Positions 36,399 to 43,878 of a stretch of DNA of 64,000 nt are shown here, one piece after another. This DNA is from Methanolinea sp. (lineage in GTDB: Archaea; Halobacteriota; Methanomicrobia; Methanomicrobiales; Methanospirillaceae). The notes beneath the pieces are model-generated. The model saw only the letters and a list, made by a program, of their open reading frames with translations, ran no database searches and was not told the origin of the DNA. How positions within the stretch are numbered: position 1 is the first letter of the stretch; each line of letters begins with the position of its first letter. Location of the stretch: NCBI GenBank assembly GCA_018262855.1, contig JADFDO010000004.1, positions 62,001 to 126,000 of the forward strand, in the 5' to 3' direction. The position numbers and the translations under genes are program-made.

Positions 36399-36608
36399 TT
36401 AATCGATCCCGATCAGGACTTCTGTGGCCTTCATGACCGCATAGACAGGCTTGCCTTCGGCAAGTTTCAGGTTCTCTGCCGAGTGGGTCGTGATGACCGA
36501 GACTACCTCTGCTCCTCCCTGGAGGGTTATGACGACCTCGGTATTGACCGGGCCCTTCTTGATCATCTTGACTGTCCCCTTAAGCTGGTTTCGTGCGCTT
36601 ATCTTCAT
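36399..36608 (-). CDS. Molbindin-type (Mop/TOBE) molybdate/tungstate-binding protein
   Basis: A 69-residue protein formed by one Mop/TOBE domain (KISARNQLKGTVKMIKKGPV, then VVITLQGG and ITTHSAENLKLAEGK). Such molbindins bind molybdate or tungstate oxyanions and buffer them in the cytoplasm. The ATG at 36608 is preceded by a ggtga ribosome site, and the in-frame GTG at 36620 is less likely. The gene diverges from the metal-transport-like island that starts at 36923. A shared regulatory region is possible, but a functional link is only suggested by proximity. Confidence 0.88.
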   Translation of the reverse strand: MKISARNQLKGTVKMIKKGPVNTEVVITLQGGAEVVSVITTHSAENLKLAEGKPVYAVMKATEVLIGID

Positions 36609-36922
36609 GAAATTCACCACTCGTACTTCATACAGGGTCTATAAATAATCACGTATCGATCATCCGACCATCCGGGTCTTCCCGCAATGCCGAATCTCTT
36701 GAGAAGTATGATACAAGAGATCTGCTAATCTGGAAAATTGATTTAGGTCAATTATGTTAACTATATTAATTTATTTTATTTAATTTTTTAATAAAGTTAA
36801 ATATATTACCATAACTTGAAATAATCTCCATCCCAACATTCTTGTTACGACGATCTATGTGCGAAATTTGCCATTTGCCATGAGCACACTTCCACATGCT
36901 TCTTTCCCTGGGAGGAGCATGC
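36609..36922. other. AT-rich divergent promoter region of the transport/radical-SAM island
   Basis: This 314-base gap is strongly AT-rich between 36735 and 36830, in contrast to the GC-rich genes around it. It contains two near-identical 13-bp direct repeats, listed separately, one of which overlaps a TATA-like sequence. I see no coding sequence. Confidence 0.6.
36756..36808 (+). promoter_or_regulatory. Pair of 13-bp direct repeats spaced 40 bp apart
   Basis: GTTAACTATATTA at 36756-36768 and GTTAAATATATTA at 36796-36808 differ by one base. They start 40 bp apart, close to four helical turns, so proteins bound to both would sit on the same DNA face. The second copy overlaps the best TATA-like element (TTAAATATA). 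This is a plausible regulator site controlling the island. Confidence 0.45.
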
Positions 36923-38035
36923 ATGGAAGGAATACCCATTGAGGAGAGTATGACAACAATCACGCAACAGATATCGGAAGCATACCTGTTGATCCGTCCG
37001 TATCTCACCGAAAAGATCGTATCTTCCACCCTGATTTATGGAACTCTTCCGATACTGTTCATCGTATCTCTTTTTCTGGGTCGTTACGAGGTCCCTCCGT
37101 CCCATGTTCTTAAGATTCTCGCTGCACCGCTGGCCAACCTGTTTCCCGAACAGGTGATGCATATCGATCCCGTCTGGACTACAGCGGAACAGAACGTCAT
37201 TTACCTTATCCGCCTGCCCAGGGTGATCGCAGCGGTGCTTGTAGGGGCAGGACTTGCGATAGCGGGGGCGGCGTACCAGGGTCTCTTTAAAAATCCCCTG
37301 GTCTCCCCGGACATCCTCGGGGTATCTTCGGGAGCTGGTCTTGGAGCCGCACTTGCCATTCTCCTTTCGGCGAGTTCATTCATGATCCAGGTCTCTGCGT
37401 TCTTTTTCGGCATCCTCGCAGTGACTATCACCTACCTGCTCAGTCGTTTTTACCGCACGACTCCCACGCTGATCCTCGTCCTTTCCGGCATCATTGTTGG
37501 TGCTTTTTTTACCGCGTTGATCTCGCTCACCAAGTATCTCGCCGACCCATACGAGAAACTCCCGGCAATCACGTTCTGGCTGATGGGAAGCCTGGCGTCG
37601 GTCAGGTATACCGATATACTCCTGATCGCACCTCCCCTTCTTCTCGCTGCGGCGGTTCTCCTCCTGATCCGGTGGCGGATCAATCTCCTTGCCGTAGGTG
37701 ACGACGAAGCCCGGGCGCTCGGGATCGATACGAAGAGGATGTCGCAGGTAATCATCCTCTGTTCCACTCTCATCACTGCAAGTGCAGTCTGTATAGCGGG
37801 GATCATCGGGTGGGTCGGCCTCGTTGTGCCACACCTGGGCCGGATGCTTGTCGGCCCGGATTACAGGAAACTCCTACCGGTCACAATCCTTCTCGGGGCA
37901 TCATATATGCTAATCATCGATGATATCGCGAGAAACCTGACGAGTGCTGAGATCCCTCTCGGGATACTCACCGCGATTATTGGTGCACCCTTCTTTGCTT
38001 ACCTGCTCAGGAAGCGCTCGGTGGGATGGACATGA
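36923..38035 (+). CDS. FecCD/BtuC-type ABC transporter permease
   Basis: This 370-residue membrane subunit belongs to the iron-siderophore/cobalamin/heme importer class. About ten hydrophobic helices are present, and family motifs include RLPRVIAAVLVGAGLAIAGA followed by YQGLFKNPLVSPDILGVSSG. LGRMLVGPDYRKLLPV near residue 310 contacts the ATPase. The N-terminal extension of about 40 residues before the first helix is slightly long. The ATG at 36923 has a GGAGGAG ribosome site five bases upstream, so I reject the upstream frame opening at 36896. Its end overlaps the ATPase gene by ten bases. It serves two different binding proteins encoded downstream. Confidence 0.93.
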   Translation: MEGIPIEESMTTITQQISEAYLLIRPYLTEKIVSSTLIYGTLPILFIVSLFLGRYEVPPSHVLKILAAPLANLFPEQVMHIDPVWTTAEQNVIYLIRLPRVIAAVLVGAGLAIAGAAYQGLFKNPLVSPDILGVSSGAGLGAALAILLSASSFMIQVSAFFFGILAVTITYLLSRFYRTTPTLILVLSGIIVGAFFTALISLTKYLADPYEKLPAITFWLMGSLASVRYTDILLIAPPLLLAAAVLLLIRWRINLLAVGDDEARALGIDTKRMSQVIILCSTLITASAVCIAGIIGWVGLVVPHLGRMLVGPDYRKLLPVTILLGASYMLIIDDIARNLTSAEIPLGILTAIIGAPFFAYLLRKRSVGWT

Positions 38036-38880
38036 TCCTGGAAGTCAATCGTGCGGGATTCGCCTATCCGGGGAGGCAGCACGTCTTTTCGGATATCTCC
38101 TTCTCTCTTGCAGACCGGGAAGTGCTCTGTATCCTGGGCCCGAACGGGATCGGCAAATCGACCCTGATCCGGTGCCTGGCAAACCTGTATCTCCTCTGTT
38201 CGGGCTCGATCCGTCTCTTTGGGAAGGAGATGGCGGGGCTCCCGCAGGTCGAGATAGCAAAGAAGATCGGCTATGTTCCCCAGGCCCACGAGATCGTCTT
38301 CCCTTTCACCGTCAGGGATTTCATTCTGATGGGAAGAGCCCCTCACCTCACCGCATTCTCCTCGCCGGGGAAGGAGGACTGCGAGATCGCCACTGAGAAG
38401 ATGAGGCTCGTTGGTATCGAAAAAATTGCGGGAAAACCGGTGAACGAGATCTCCGGAGGGGAATATCAGCTCGCCATGATCGCACGTGCGTTGACGCAGG
38501 AACCGGCGGTCCTGCTCCTTGATGAACCAACTTCGCACCTCGATTTCGGCAACCAGATCCGGGTCCTCGAGATTATCGACCGCCTCGCGGATCGTGGCCT
38601 CTCCGTGGTCATGAGTTCGCATTTCCCGGACCACGCTTTCCTTGCTTCGAACTCGGTCGCCATCATGAAGCACGGGACTTTCATGGCCTATGGACTTGCG
38701 GAAGAGGTCGTCACCGAAGAGAACCTGAAACAGACGTACGGGGTGGACGTCTCGATTGCCTACAGCCCCCATGTCGCACGACACATCTGTGTGCCGCACA
38801 GGTCAGGTACCTGCCGGTGCAGGGGTGAGCGGCACGGGGAATGTTCCGGGACCCCGTCAAGTGGAATAGTTGGGAGGTAG
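38026..38880 (+). CDS. FecE/BtuD-type ABC transporter ATPase with a Cys/His-rich tail
   Basis: A 284-residue ATPase driving import through the FecCD-type permease. Motifs seen are Walker A GPNGIGKST (about 40-48), Q-loop VPQAHEI, signature ISGGEYQLAMIARAL (about 142), Walker B VLLLDEPTSHLD and H-loop VMSSHFPDHA. The core should end near residue 250. An added tail from about 251 to 284 contains four cysteines and three or four histidines (HICVPHRSGTCRCR and GECSG), a composition suggesting metal binding. The gene overlaps the permease by ten bases and is therefore translationally coupled. Confidence 0.93.
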   Translation: MDMILEVNRAGFAYPGRQHVFSDISFSLADREVLCILGPNGIGKSTLIRCLANLYLLCSGSIRLFGKEMAGLPQVEIAKKIGYVPQAHEIVFPFTVRDFILMGRAPHLTAFSSPGKEDCEIATEKMRLVGIEKIAGKPVNEISGGEYQLAMIARALTQEPAVLLLDEPTSHLDFGNQIRVLEIIDRLADRGLSVVMSSHFPDHAFLASNSVAIMKHGTFMAYGLAEEVVTEENLKQTYGVDVSIAYSPHVARHICVPHRSGTCRCRGERHGECSGTPSSGIVGR

Positions 38881-38973
38881 GAGTCTTTGTAAGGATAGTG
38901 CCGAAGACGAACATGAAGGAAACCATGTGCTACCTCGTAGTTGGAATCTTACGAATTTCAGGATTGAAATGAT

Positions 38974-40074
38974 ATGGAAAAAAAACAGGGACAATCCGAA
39001 GTGAACCACACTTCGATGAAGATTATTGCCGCGATTATCGCTGCCGCTCTCGTGATAGTGCTTACCGCTATCTTCATCCTGCCACTTGTGTCAAGCCCAC
39101 AGGACACCGGCGGAGCCCGCACAGTCACCGACATGATTGGAAACACGGTCGTGATTCCGACCGATATCAACAGGATTGTGATAACCTGCTGCGGAGGAGC
39201 GACCCATGAGGTGATGGTCATGGGAGGATCCGACAGGATAGTCGCCCAGCCAGCCAAGTGCATCATGCCCCAGCTCAAGGTGATGAAGCCGGGATTCTCC
39301 GCCGTGACAGATGCGGGCTCCTTTGACGAGGTCAACGTCGAACAGATCGTTGCCCTCCACCCGGATGTTGTGGTTGCGGCAGTCACCTCCGAAAAAGGGA
39401 ATACGAAGATCCGCGAGGCCGGGATTCCGGTCATAACCGTCATGGTCGGTCGTGGAAACATCAGCCAGCTGAAGAGAGAATTCACCATAATGGGCAACCT
39501 GCTCGGGAATGAGCAACAGGCAGCATCCCTCAACACGTACTGGGACACGAAACTCGCCCTGGTAAAGGAACGGGTCGCAGGGATCCCGGCAGAGCAGAAA
39601 ATAAGGGTCTATTACATGCTTGGCAAAACGACTCACACCAACGGGGGCGGCTGGTGGGGGCAGGAGTTCATCACTGCAGCCGGTGGCATCAATGTTGCCG
39701 AGGAACTCGGGACGATCCGGGACACCTCAGTTGAGCAGCTGGTCAGGTGGAACCCTGACGTCATTATCCTGAGCAGCAACGAAGGCACATTCATCCCGGT
39801 TGATGAGGTGAAGAACAACGACCAGCTGGCCAGCATTGAAGCGGTCAGGAACAACCGGATCTACGAATGCCCGATCGGCTCGTTCTGGTGGGACCGCCCG
39901 TCACCCGAGGCTCCACTCGGGATCCTGTGGCTCGCAAAAACAATCTACCCGGAAAAATTCACCGACATTGACCTTAAAGCCGAGACCCAGGCCTTTTTCC
40001 GGACCTATTACGGGTACAATCTCAGCGACCAGGAATACGAGAAGTTCCTCAATCCACAACCTGCCAAGAACTAA
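38974..40074 (+). CDS. ABC transporter substrate-binding protein 1 (periplasmic-binding, FecB/BtuF-like)
   Basis: A 366-residue extracytoplasmic binding protein with an N-terminal membrane anchor (residues 16-38). The DMIGNTVVIP motif starts the first lobe. The linker helix runs to about residue 210 (LLGNEQQAASLNTYW), and lobe two begins with IRVYYMLGK and AAGGINVAEEL. The ligand-site region contains WWDRPSPEAP near residue 308. Two adjacent cysteines (ITCCGGATHE, about 56-65) and KCIMP near 90 lie in the first lobe and could contact a metal or thiol ligand. No siderophore-synthesis gene is present, so the ligand is unknown. It is one of two binding proteins sharing one permease and ATPase. 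Confidence 0.9.
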   Translation: MEKKQGQSEVNHTSMKIIAAIIAAALVIVLTAIFILPLVSSPQDTGGARTVTDMIGNTVVIPTDINRIVITCCGGATHEVMVMGGSDRIVAQPAKCIMPQLKVMKPGFSAVTDAGSFDEVNVEQIVALHPDVVVAAVTSEKGNTKIREAGIPVITVMVGRGNISQLKREFTIMGNLLGNEQQAASLNTYWDTKLALVKERVAGIPAEQKIRVYYMLGKTTHTNGGGWWGQEFITAAGGINVAEELGTIRDTSVEQLVRWNPDVIILSSNEGTFIPVDEVKNNDQLASIEAVRNNRIYECPIGSFWWDRPSPEAPLGILWLAKTIYPEKFTDIDLKAETQAFFRTYYGYNLSDQEYEKFLNPQPAKN

Positions 40075-40088
40075 TCGCGTGAACGAAC

Positions 40089-41180
40089 ATGACACCAGTG
40101 AAAATTGATCTCGCAAATGTCAGGGTGGGGGAGGAGATCTCTTCCATCGATCGGGTTGTTGACGGATATAAGACCTACCAGGTTCTCAAAGTTGCAATTG
40201 AACTTGGTCTGTTCGAGTGGCTCGATGAGCATGGACCATCGCCCCGGGAGGAGATCGGGAACGCATTGTCCATCAACGGCATGTTTACCCGGAGTTTTTT
40301 CCAGACCCTTGATGAACTCGGGTATCTCTCAGGGGAGGGTGATTACTTTGGAAATACGGAGAGCGCTACCCGCTTACTTGTCCGGAAGAGTCCGGCATAC
40401 CAGGGAGACTGGATCCTCAATGCATCCAGGGTGAACGGACAATGGGACCGCTTACAGGACACACTGACTGAAACAGCGCCGAAAAATACCGGATTTTACG
40501 ATGGTCCGAGTCCGGAGTTCCTCCGGGCGCTCGCAGAACGGTCACTCAGGGGTGAAGTGCAGGAGGTCACGAAAATTCTCACCGGATGGGAGCGTTTCTC
40601 TTCGGCGAAAAAACTCCTGGACCTGGGTGGCGGGCACGGGCTTTATGCAATCGCTGCCTGCCAGAAGAATCCCGGCCTCCACGCGGTAATCTTTGACAAA
40701 CCTCACGTGGTCGGCCTGACCAGGGAATTTATCCAGCATTACGGTATGGAAGACCGCATTTCAGTCATGGCTGGAGACATTGTCACGGATGATCCCGGCA
40801 GTGGGTATGATATCGTGATGATATCCCATCTCCTCTACAAGTTCCGGGCAGACCTCCCCCCCATCTTCAGCAAAGTCGCATCGAGCATGAAACCAAGCGG
40901 TCTCTTTGTCTCCAACCACTGGTTCTGCGGGCCGGTCTGCGGGGAAGGATCGTCAGGGATCAGCGAACTTGATCGGTCCATCCACAGTTACGGCCACCCG
41001 CTCTGCCATCCGGAACAGTTTGCGAGCGCGATGTTCGCCAACGGACTCGTCGTGACGAAAAAGACCACCGTCCCGAGCAATTTCGGGATCTCCCATGTCC
41101 ATATTGCGGAAAAAGTGCCGGAGGGGAACAGCCTGGTGCTCCACCCTGACGAGTCCAGCGGGTGCATGTCATGTCGATGA
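40089..41180 (+). CDS. O-methyltransferase-like SAM-dependent protein with CxxC tail
   Basis: A 363-residue protein of the dimeric small-molecule O-methyltransferase group (hydroxyindole/caffeate type). A winged-helix dimerisation domain (about 20-105, VLKVAIELGLFEWLDEHG) precedes the SAM-binding Rossmann domain, with motif I KLLDLGGGHGLYAIA near residue 178 and GYDIVMISHLLYKF near residue 240. The last residues, SSGCMSCR, form an unusual Cys-x2-Cys tail. It lies 14 bases after the binding protein and overlaps the DUF364 gene by an ATGA junction, so it is a core member of the island. The substrate could be a ligand carried by the transporter (inference). Confidence 0.85.
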   Translation: MTPVKIDLANVRVGEEISSIDRVVDGYKTYQVLKVAIELGLFEWLDEHGPSPREEIGNALSINGMFTRSFFQTLDELGYLSGEGDYFGNTESATRLLVRKSPAYQGDWILNASRVNGQWDRLQDTLTETAPKNTGFYDGPSPEFLRALAERSLRGEVQEVTKILTGWERFSSAKKLLDLGGGHGLYAIAACQKNPGLHAVIFDKPHVVGLTREFIQHYGMEDRISVMAGDIVTDDPGSGYDIVMISHLLYKFRADLPPIFSKVASSMKPSGLFVSNHWFCGPVCGEGSSGISELDRSIHSYGHPLCHPEQFASAMFANGLVVTKKTTVPSNFGISHVHIAEKVPEGNSLVLHPDESSGCMSCR

Positions 41181-42106
41181 AAGCAGCATCTGAGGACAGG
41201 GCAGATTCGGCAATGCCGGTAGTATCCCCCGAACAGGGTGCTATCCTCAGGGAGACCGTCGCAGACCTCAGGTCACGGATAGGTGAGCAGTGTGCCGGGA
41301 TCACTGTAGACAGGGTCACGATCGGCATCTTCTTCACAGGTGTGAAACTCAGCAACGGTTCAGGAGGGCTCTGTTTCACCCCAATAAAAGAGATTCCCGA
41401 AGCGGTCTGCTGCCCGAGTTCGCTGCGGGCCCTGCCATGGTCGGGGACATTCCGCGGCCGGCCGGTCACGGATTTCCTCGACGCACTCTTTGACACGAGC
41501 CCGATGAAGCGGGCTGTCGGGATCGCGGTGGTGAACGCACTGTCCGCACCGTTCCTTGAGAACATTTCGACGCAGGGATTCACTATCGAGCGGGGATCGG
41601 ATGCCCTGGAGGCAATCGAGATTCCTGACGATGCACATGTGGTCGTCATCGGTGCTCTGGTGCCGATCCTCATGAGGCTCAAGAGGCGGAAAAAACCGTT
41701 CTCCATCATAGAAATGGACCCCCGGACTCTCAAACCCGACGAGATGCCTTTCTGGGTTCCGGCGGAAAAGACCTGCGAAGTTGTACCTGGTGCCGACCTG
41801 CTGGTGATCACCGGGACAACGCTCCTCTTCCACTCGCTCGAACCCATTCTTGCCTGTGCGAAGCCAGGGGCGAAAGTCGTTATCGTCGGACCGACCGCGA
41901 GCATGCTTCCCGATGCGTTTTTCCGAAGGGGAGTGAGCGTCATGGGCGGTGACCTGGTCACCCGCCCCGACGACCTCCTGGATATTCTCAGTGAAGGGGG
42001 TTCAGGGTACCACTTCTTCGGAAAATCGGCGGACCGGATGATCATTCAGAAAAGAGACCCTGCATCCCATGATGCAGGAATTGGACAGATTATTCGAGGA
42101 GATTGA
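41177..42106 (+). CDS. DUF4213/DUF364 protein (putative heavy-metal chelation)
   Basis: A 309-residue cytoplasmic protein. The N-terminal DUF4213 part contains IGIFFTGVKLSNGSGG followed by FTPIKEIPEAVCCPSS. The DUF364 Rossmann-like part reads DDAHVVVIGALVPI, IIEMDPRTLKPDE and ADLLVITGTTLLFHSLEPIL. DUF364 has been named a putative heavy-metal chelation domain on structural grounds, but its chemistry is unproven. Members occur next to iron-siderophore-type ABC importers, as here. The chosen ATG overlaps the upstream TGA (ATGA). A GTG at 41162 and an ATG at 41171 are alternatives. Context implies handling of the imported metal complex. Confidence 0.88.
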   Translation: MKAASEDRADSAMPVVSPEQGAILRETVADLRSRIGEQCAGITVDRVTIGIFFTGVKLSNGSGGLCFTPIKEIPEAVCCPSSLRALPWSGTFRGRPVTDFLDALFDTSPMKRAVGIAVVNALSAPFLENISTQGFTIERGSDALEAIEIPDDAHVVVIGALVPILMRLKRRKKPFSIIEMDPRTLKPDEMPFWVPAEKTCEVVPGADLLVITGTTLLFHSLEPILACAKPGAKVVIVGPTASMLPDAFFRRGVSVMGGDLVTRPDDLLDILSEGGSGYHFFGKSADRMIIQKRDPASHDAGIGQIIRGD

Positions 42107-42108
42107 GT

Positions 42109-43206
42109 ATGGAAAAGAAGAATGTTTACATCATGACGGGCGCAATCCTGGTGCTGCTCTGCATAGCAGTCCTCTGGTCGGGCTGCACCAGCACCTCATC
42201 ACAGCCTGCAGCGACAGAAAAGACAACGAAGACCATCACGGACATGATAGGGAGAAACCTCGAGGTCCCGATAAAGATCGACAGGGTTCTTACGACAGTC
42301 CCAATGACCACTATCGCCGTATATGCCCTGGCTCCTGAAAAGCTGATCGGGGTTAACCTCGATCCAAACAAGGTGAACGGGAGAGTGTTTATGCCGGAAC
42401 AATACCGTGCCCTGCCCAATGTTGGGGGATGGTTCGGCAAACAGACCGGGAACTATGAACTGTTCATGTCCATGAATCCCGACATCATCATTGAAGGAGA
42501 AGGCATAGGAGAATTCAAGAGCGTCCTCGATGAACACCAGACGAGGTTCGGCGCGATTCCCGTCGTTGGAGTGCTGGATGCACGGAATGCATCGGCGTAT
42601 GATGAATCGATCACTTTCGTCGGCCGGCTTCTCGGTACCGAGGCTAAGGCAGGCGAGCTGAACGAATTTTATACGAGGGTGCTCTCGACCGTGAAAAATC
42701 GTGTATCCGGCATCCCTGCAAATGAGAAAGTGAGAGTGTACTATGCCGAAGGCCCCAAGGGTCTCCAGACCGACCCCACGGGATCTGTCCATTCTGAACT
42801 GATCGATCTTGCCGGGGGAATCAACGTCGCTGACTGCCAGATCACGCCCGGTATGGGGATGACACCGGTCTCCATGGAACAGGTGACGAAATGGGACCCC
42901 GAGGTTATCATCGTGAGCGACCCGCCATTTTACGCCGGAATCTATAACGACACACTCTGGCAATCAATCCCCGCAGTGAAGAACCACCGTGTCTACCTCG
43001 TCCCGCAATCGCCGTACCCGTGGTTTGACCGGCCGCCGGGCATCAACCGGATCATCGGGATTCCATGGACGGCAAAGATCCTGTATCCGGAAAAATTCAG
43101 CGACCTGGATCTCCCGGCACTCACAAGGGAGTTCTACCAAAAGTTCTACCATTACGACCTCTCGGACAGCGAGGTGGACAGCCTGCTGGACCCCACCCTC
43201 ATGTGA
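42109..43206 (+). CDS. ABC transporter substrate-binding lipoprotein 2
   Basis: A 365-residue binding protein with a lipobox (VLWSGC, lipidated Cys near residue 25) and a Ser/Thr-rich linker. Two lobes are joined by a long helix (VGRLLGTEAKAGELNEFY). Its architecture parallels binding protein 1: TDMIGRNLEVP opens lobe one, VRVYYAEGP and LAGGINVAD open lobe two, and WFDRPPGINR sits at the ligand site. It lacks the CC pair of protein 1, so the two probably recognise different forms of the substrate. The ATG at 42109 has an aggaga ribosome site, and the TTG at 42103 is rejected. Confidence 0.9.
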   Translation: MEKKNVYIMTGAILVLLCIAVLWSGCTSTSSQPAATEKTTKTITDMIGRNLEVPIKIDRVLTTVPMTTIAVYALAPEKLIGVNLDPNKVNGRVFMPEQYRALPNVGGWFGKQTGNYELFMSMNPDIIIEGEGIGEFKSVLDEHQTRFGAIPVVGVLDARNASAYDESITFVGRLLGTEAKAGELNEFYTRVLSTVKNRVSGIPANEKVRVYYAEGPKGLQTDPTGSVHSELIDLAGGINVADCQITPGMGMTPVSMEQVTKWDPEVIIVSDPPFYAGIYNDTLWQSIPAVKNHRVYLVPQSPYPWFDRPPGINRIIGIPWTAKILYPEKFSDLDLPALTREFYQKFYHYDLSDSEVDSLLDPTLM

Positions 43207-43225
43207 CCCGGAACAGGTGTGGAGA

Positions 43226-43873
43226 ATGAACGGCACAGGAACTCAAAAATGGACCGGAAAAGAGCGATCTGCGTCCGAATTCAATGAGATGGCCCGGAAT
43301 GTCTTTGCCCCTGCATACCCTGCTATTGCACGGCAGGCAATCGGTTGTTGTGGTTTTGACCGTGGACTTTGCGTCGATGCAGGGTGCGGTCCGGGCCACC
43401 TGGCGATTGCACTTGCCGGCGAATCCGGATTCTCCATCGATGCGCTGGACATGTCGCTGGACATGCTCTCATGTGCGGAGAAGAACATCCGGGATTCAGG
43501 GATGAGCACGCGTATTCGGACAGTCCACGCCGATGTCCATGCCCTTCCCTACGGGGACTCTTCGGTCGACCTCGTCGTGAGCAGGGGATCCGTCTTCTTC
43601 TGGGATGCACCGGATCGGGCCTTTGCCGAGATCTACCGGGTCATCCGGCCTGGCGGCAGGACCTTTATCGGTGGAGGATTTGGCACCCCGTCAATCCGGG
43701 AAGAGATCACCGCAAAGATGCGGACAATCGACCCCTCTTGGGAAGAGAAGGTGAAAGGGAATATGGGCCCCGCAAAGGATGCAGAATTAAAAGCAGCTCT
43801 TAACGCTGCAAAGATCCCGGATTACGAAATGGTCAGGGATGGATCGGGATTCTGGATCGTGATGAAGAAGTGA
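43226..43873 (+). CDS. Class I SAM-dependent methyltransferase of the island
   Basis: A 215-residue UbiE/ArsM-like methyltransferase. Motif I CVDAGCGPGHLAIALAG lies near residue 50, motif II ALDMSLDML near 74, DVHALPYGDSSVDLVVSRG near 100 and VIRPGGRTFIGGGFG near 138. A vicinal Cys pair (IGCCGF) precedes motif I. Its last codons overlap the region of the radical SAM start (GTG at 43870, ATG at 43879), so it is coupled to that gene. The frame is open upstream, but the ATG at 43226 has a GTGTGGAG ribosome-site-like sequence. The substrate is unknown; the context suggests the transported ligand. Confidence 0.87.
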   Translation: MNGTGTQKWTGKERSASEFNEMARNVFAPAYPAIARQAIGCCGFDRGLCVDAGCGPGHLAIALAGESGFSIDALDMSLDMLSCAEKNIRDSGMSTRIRTVHADVHALPYGDSSVDLVVSRGSVFFWDAPDRAFAEIYRVIRPGGRTFIGGGFGTPSIREEITAKMRTIDPSWEEKVKGNMGPAKDAELKAALNAAKIPDYEMVRDGSGFWIVMKK

Positions 43874-43878
43874 GTGGT

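Noticed and set aside
36399-36608. Molbindin as part of the transport island
   Set aside because: It is divergent and separated by 314 bases, and FecCD-type importers do not normally carry molybdate, so I keep it as a neighbour only.
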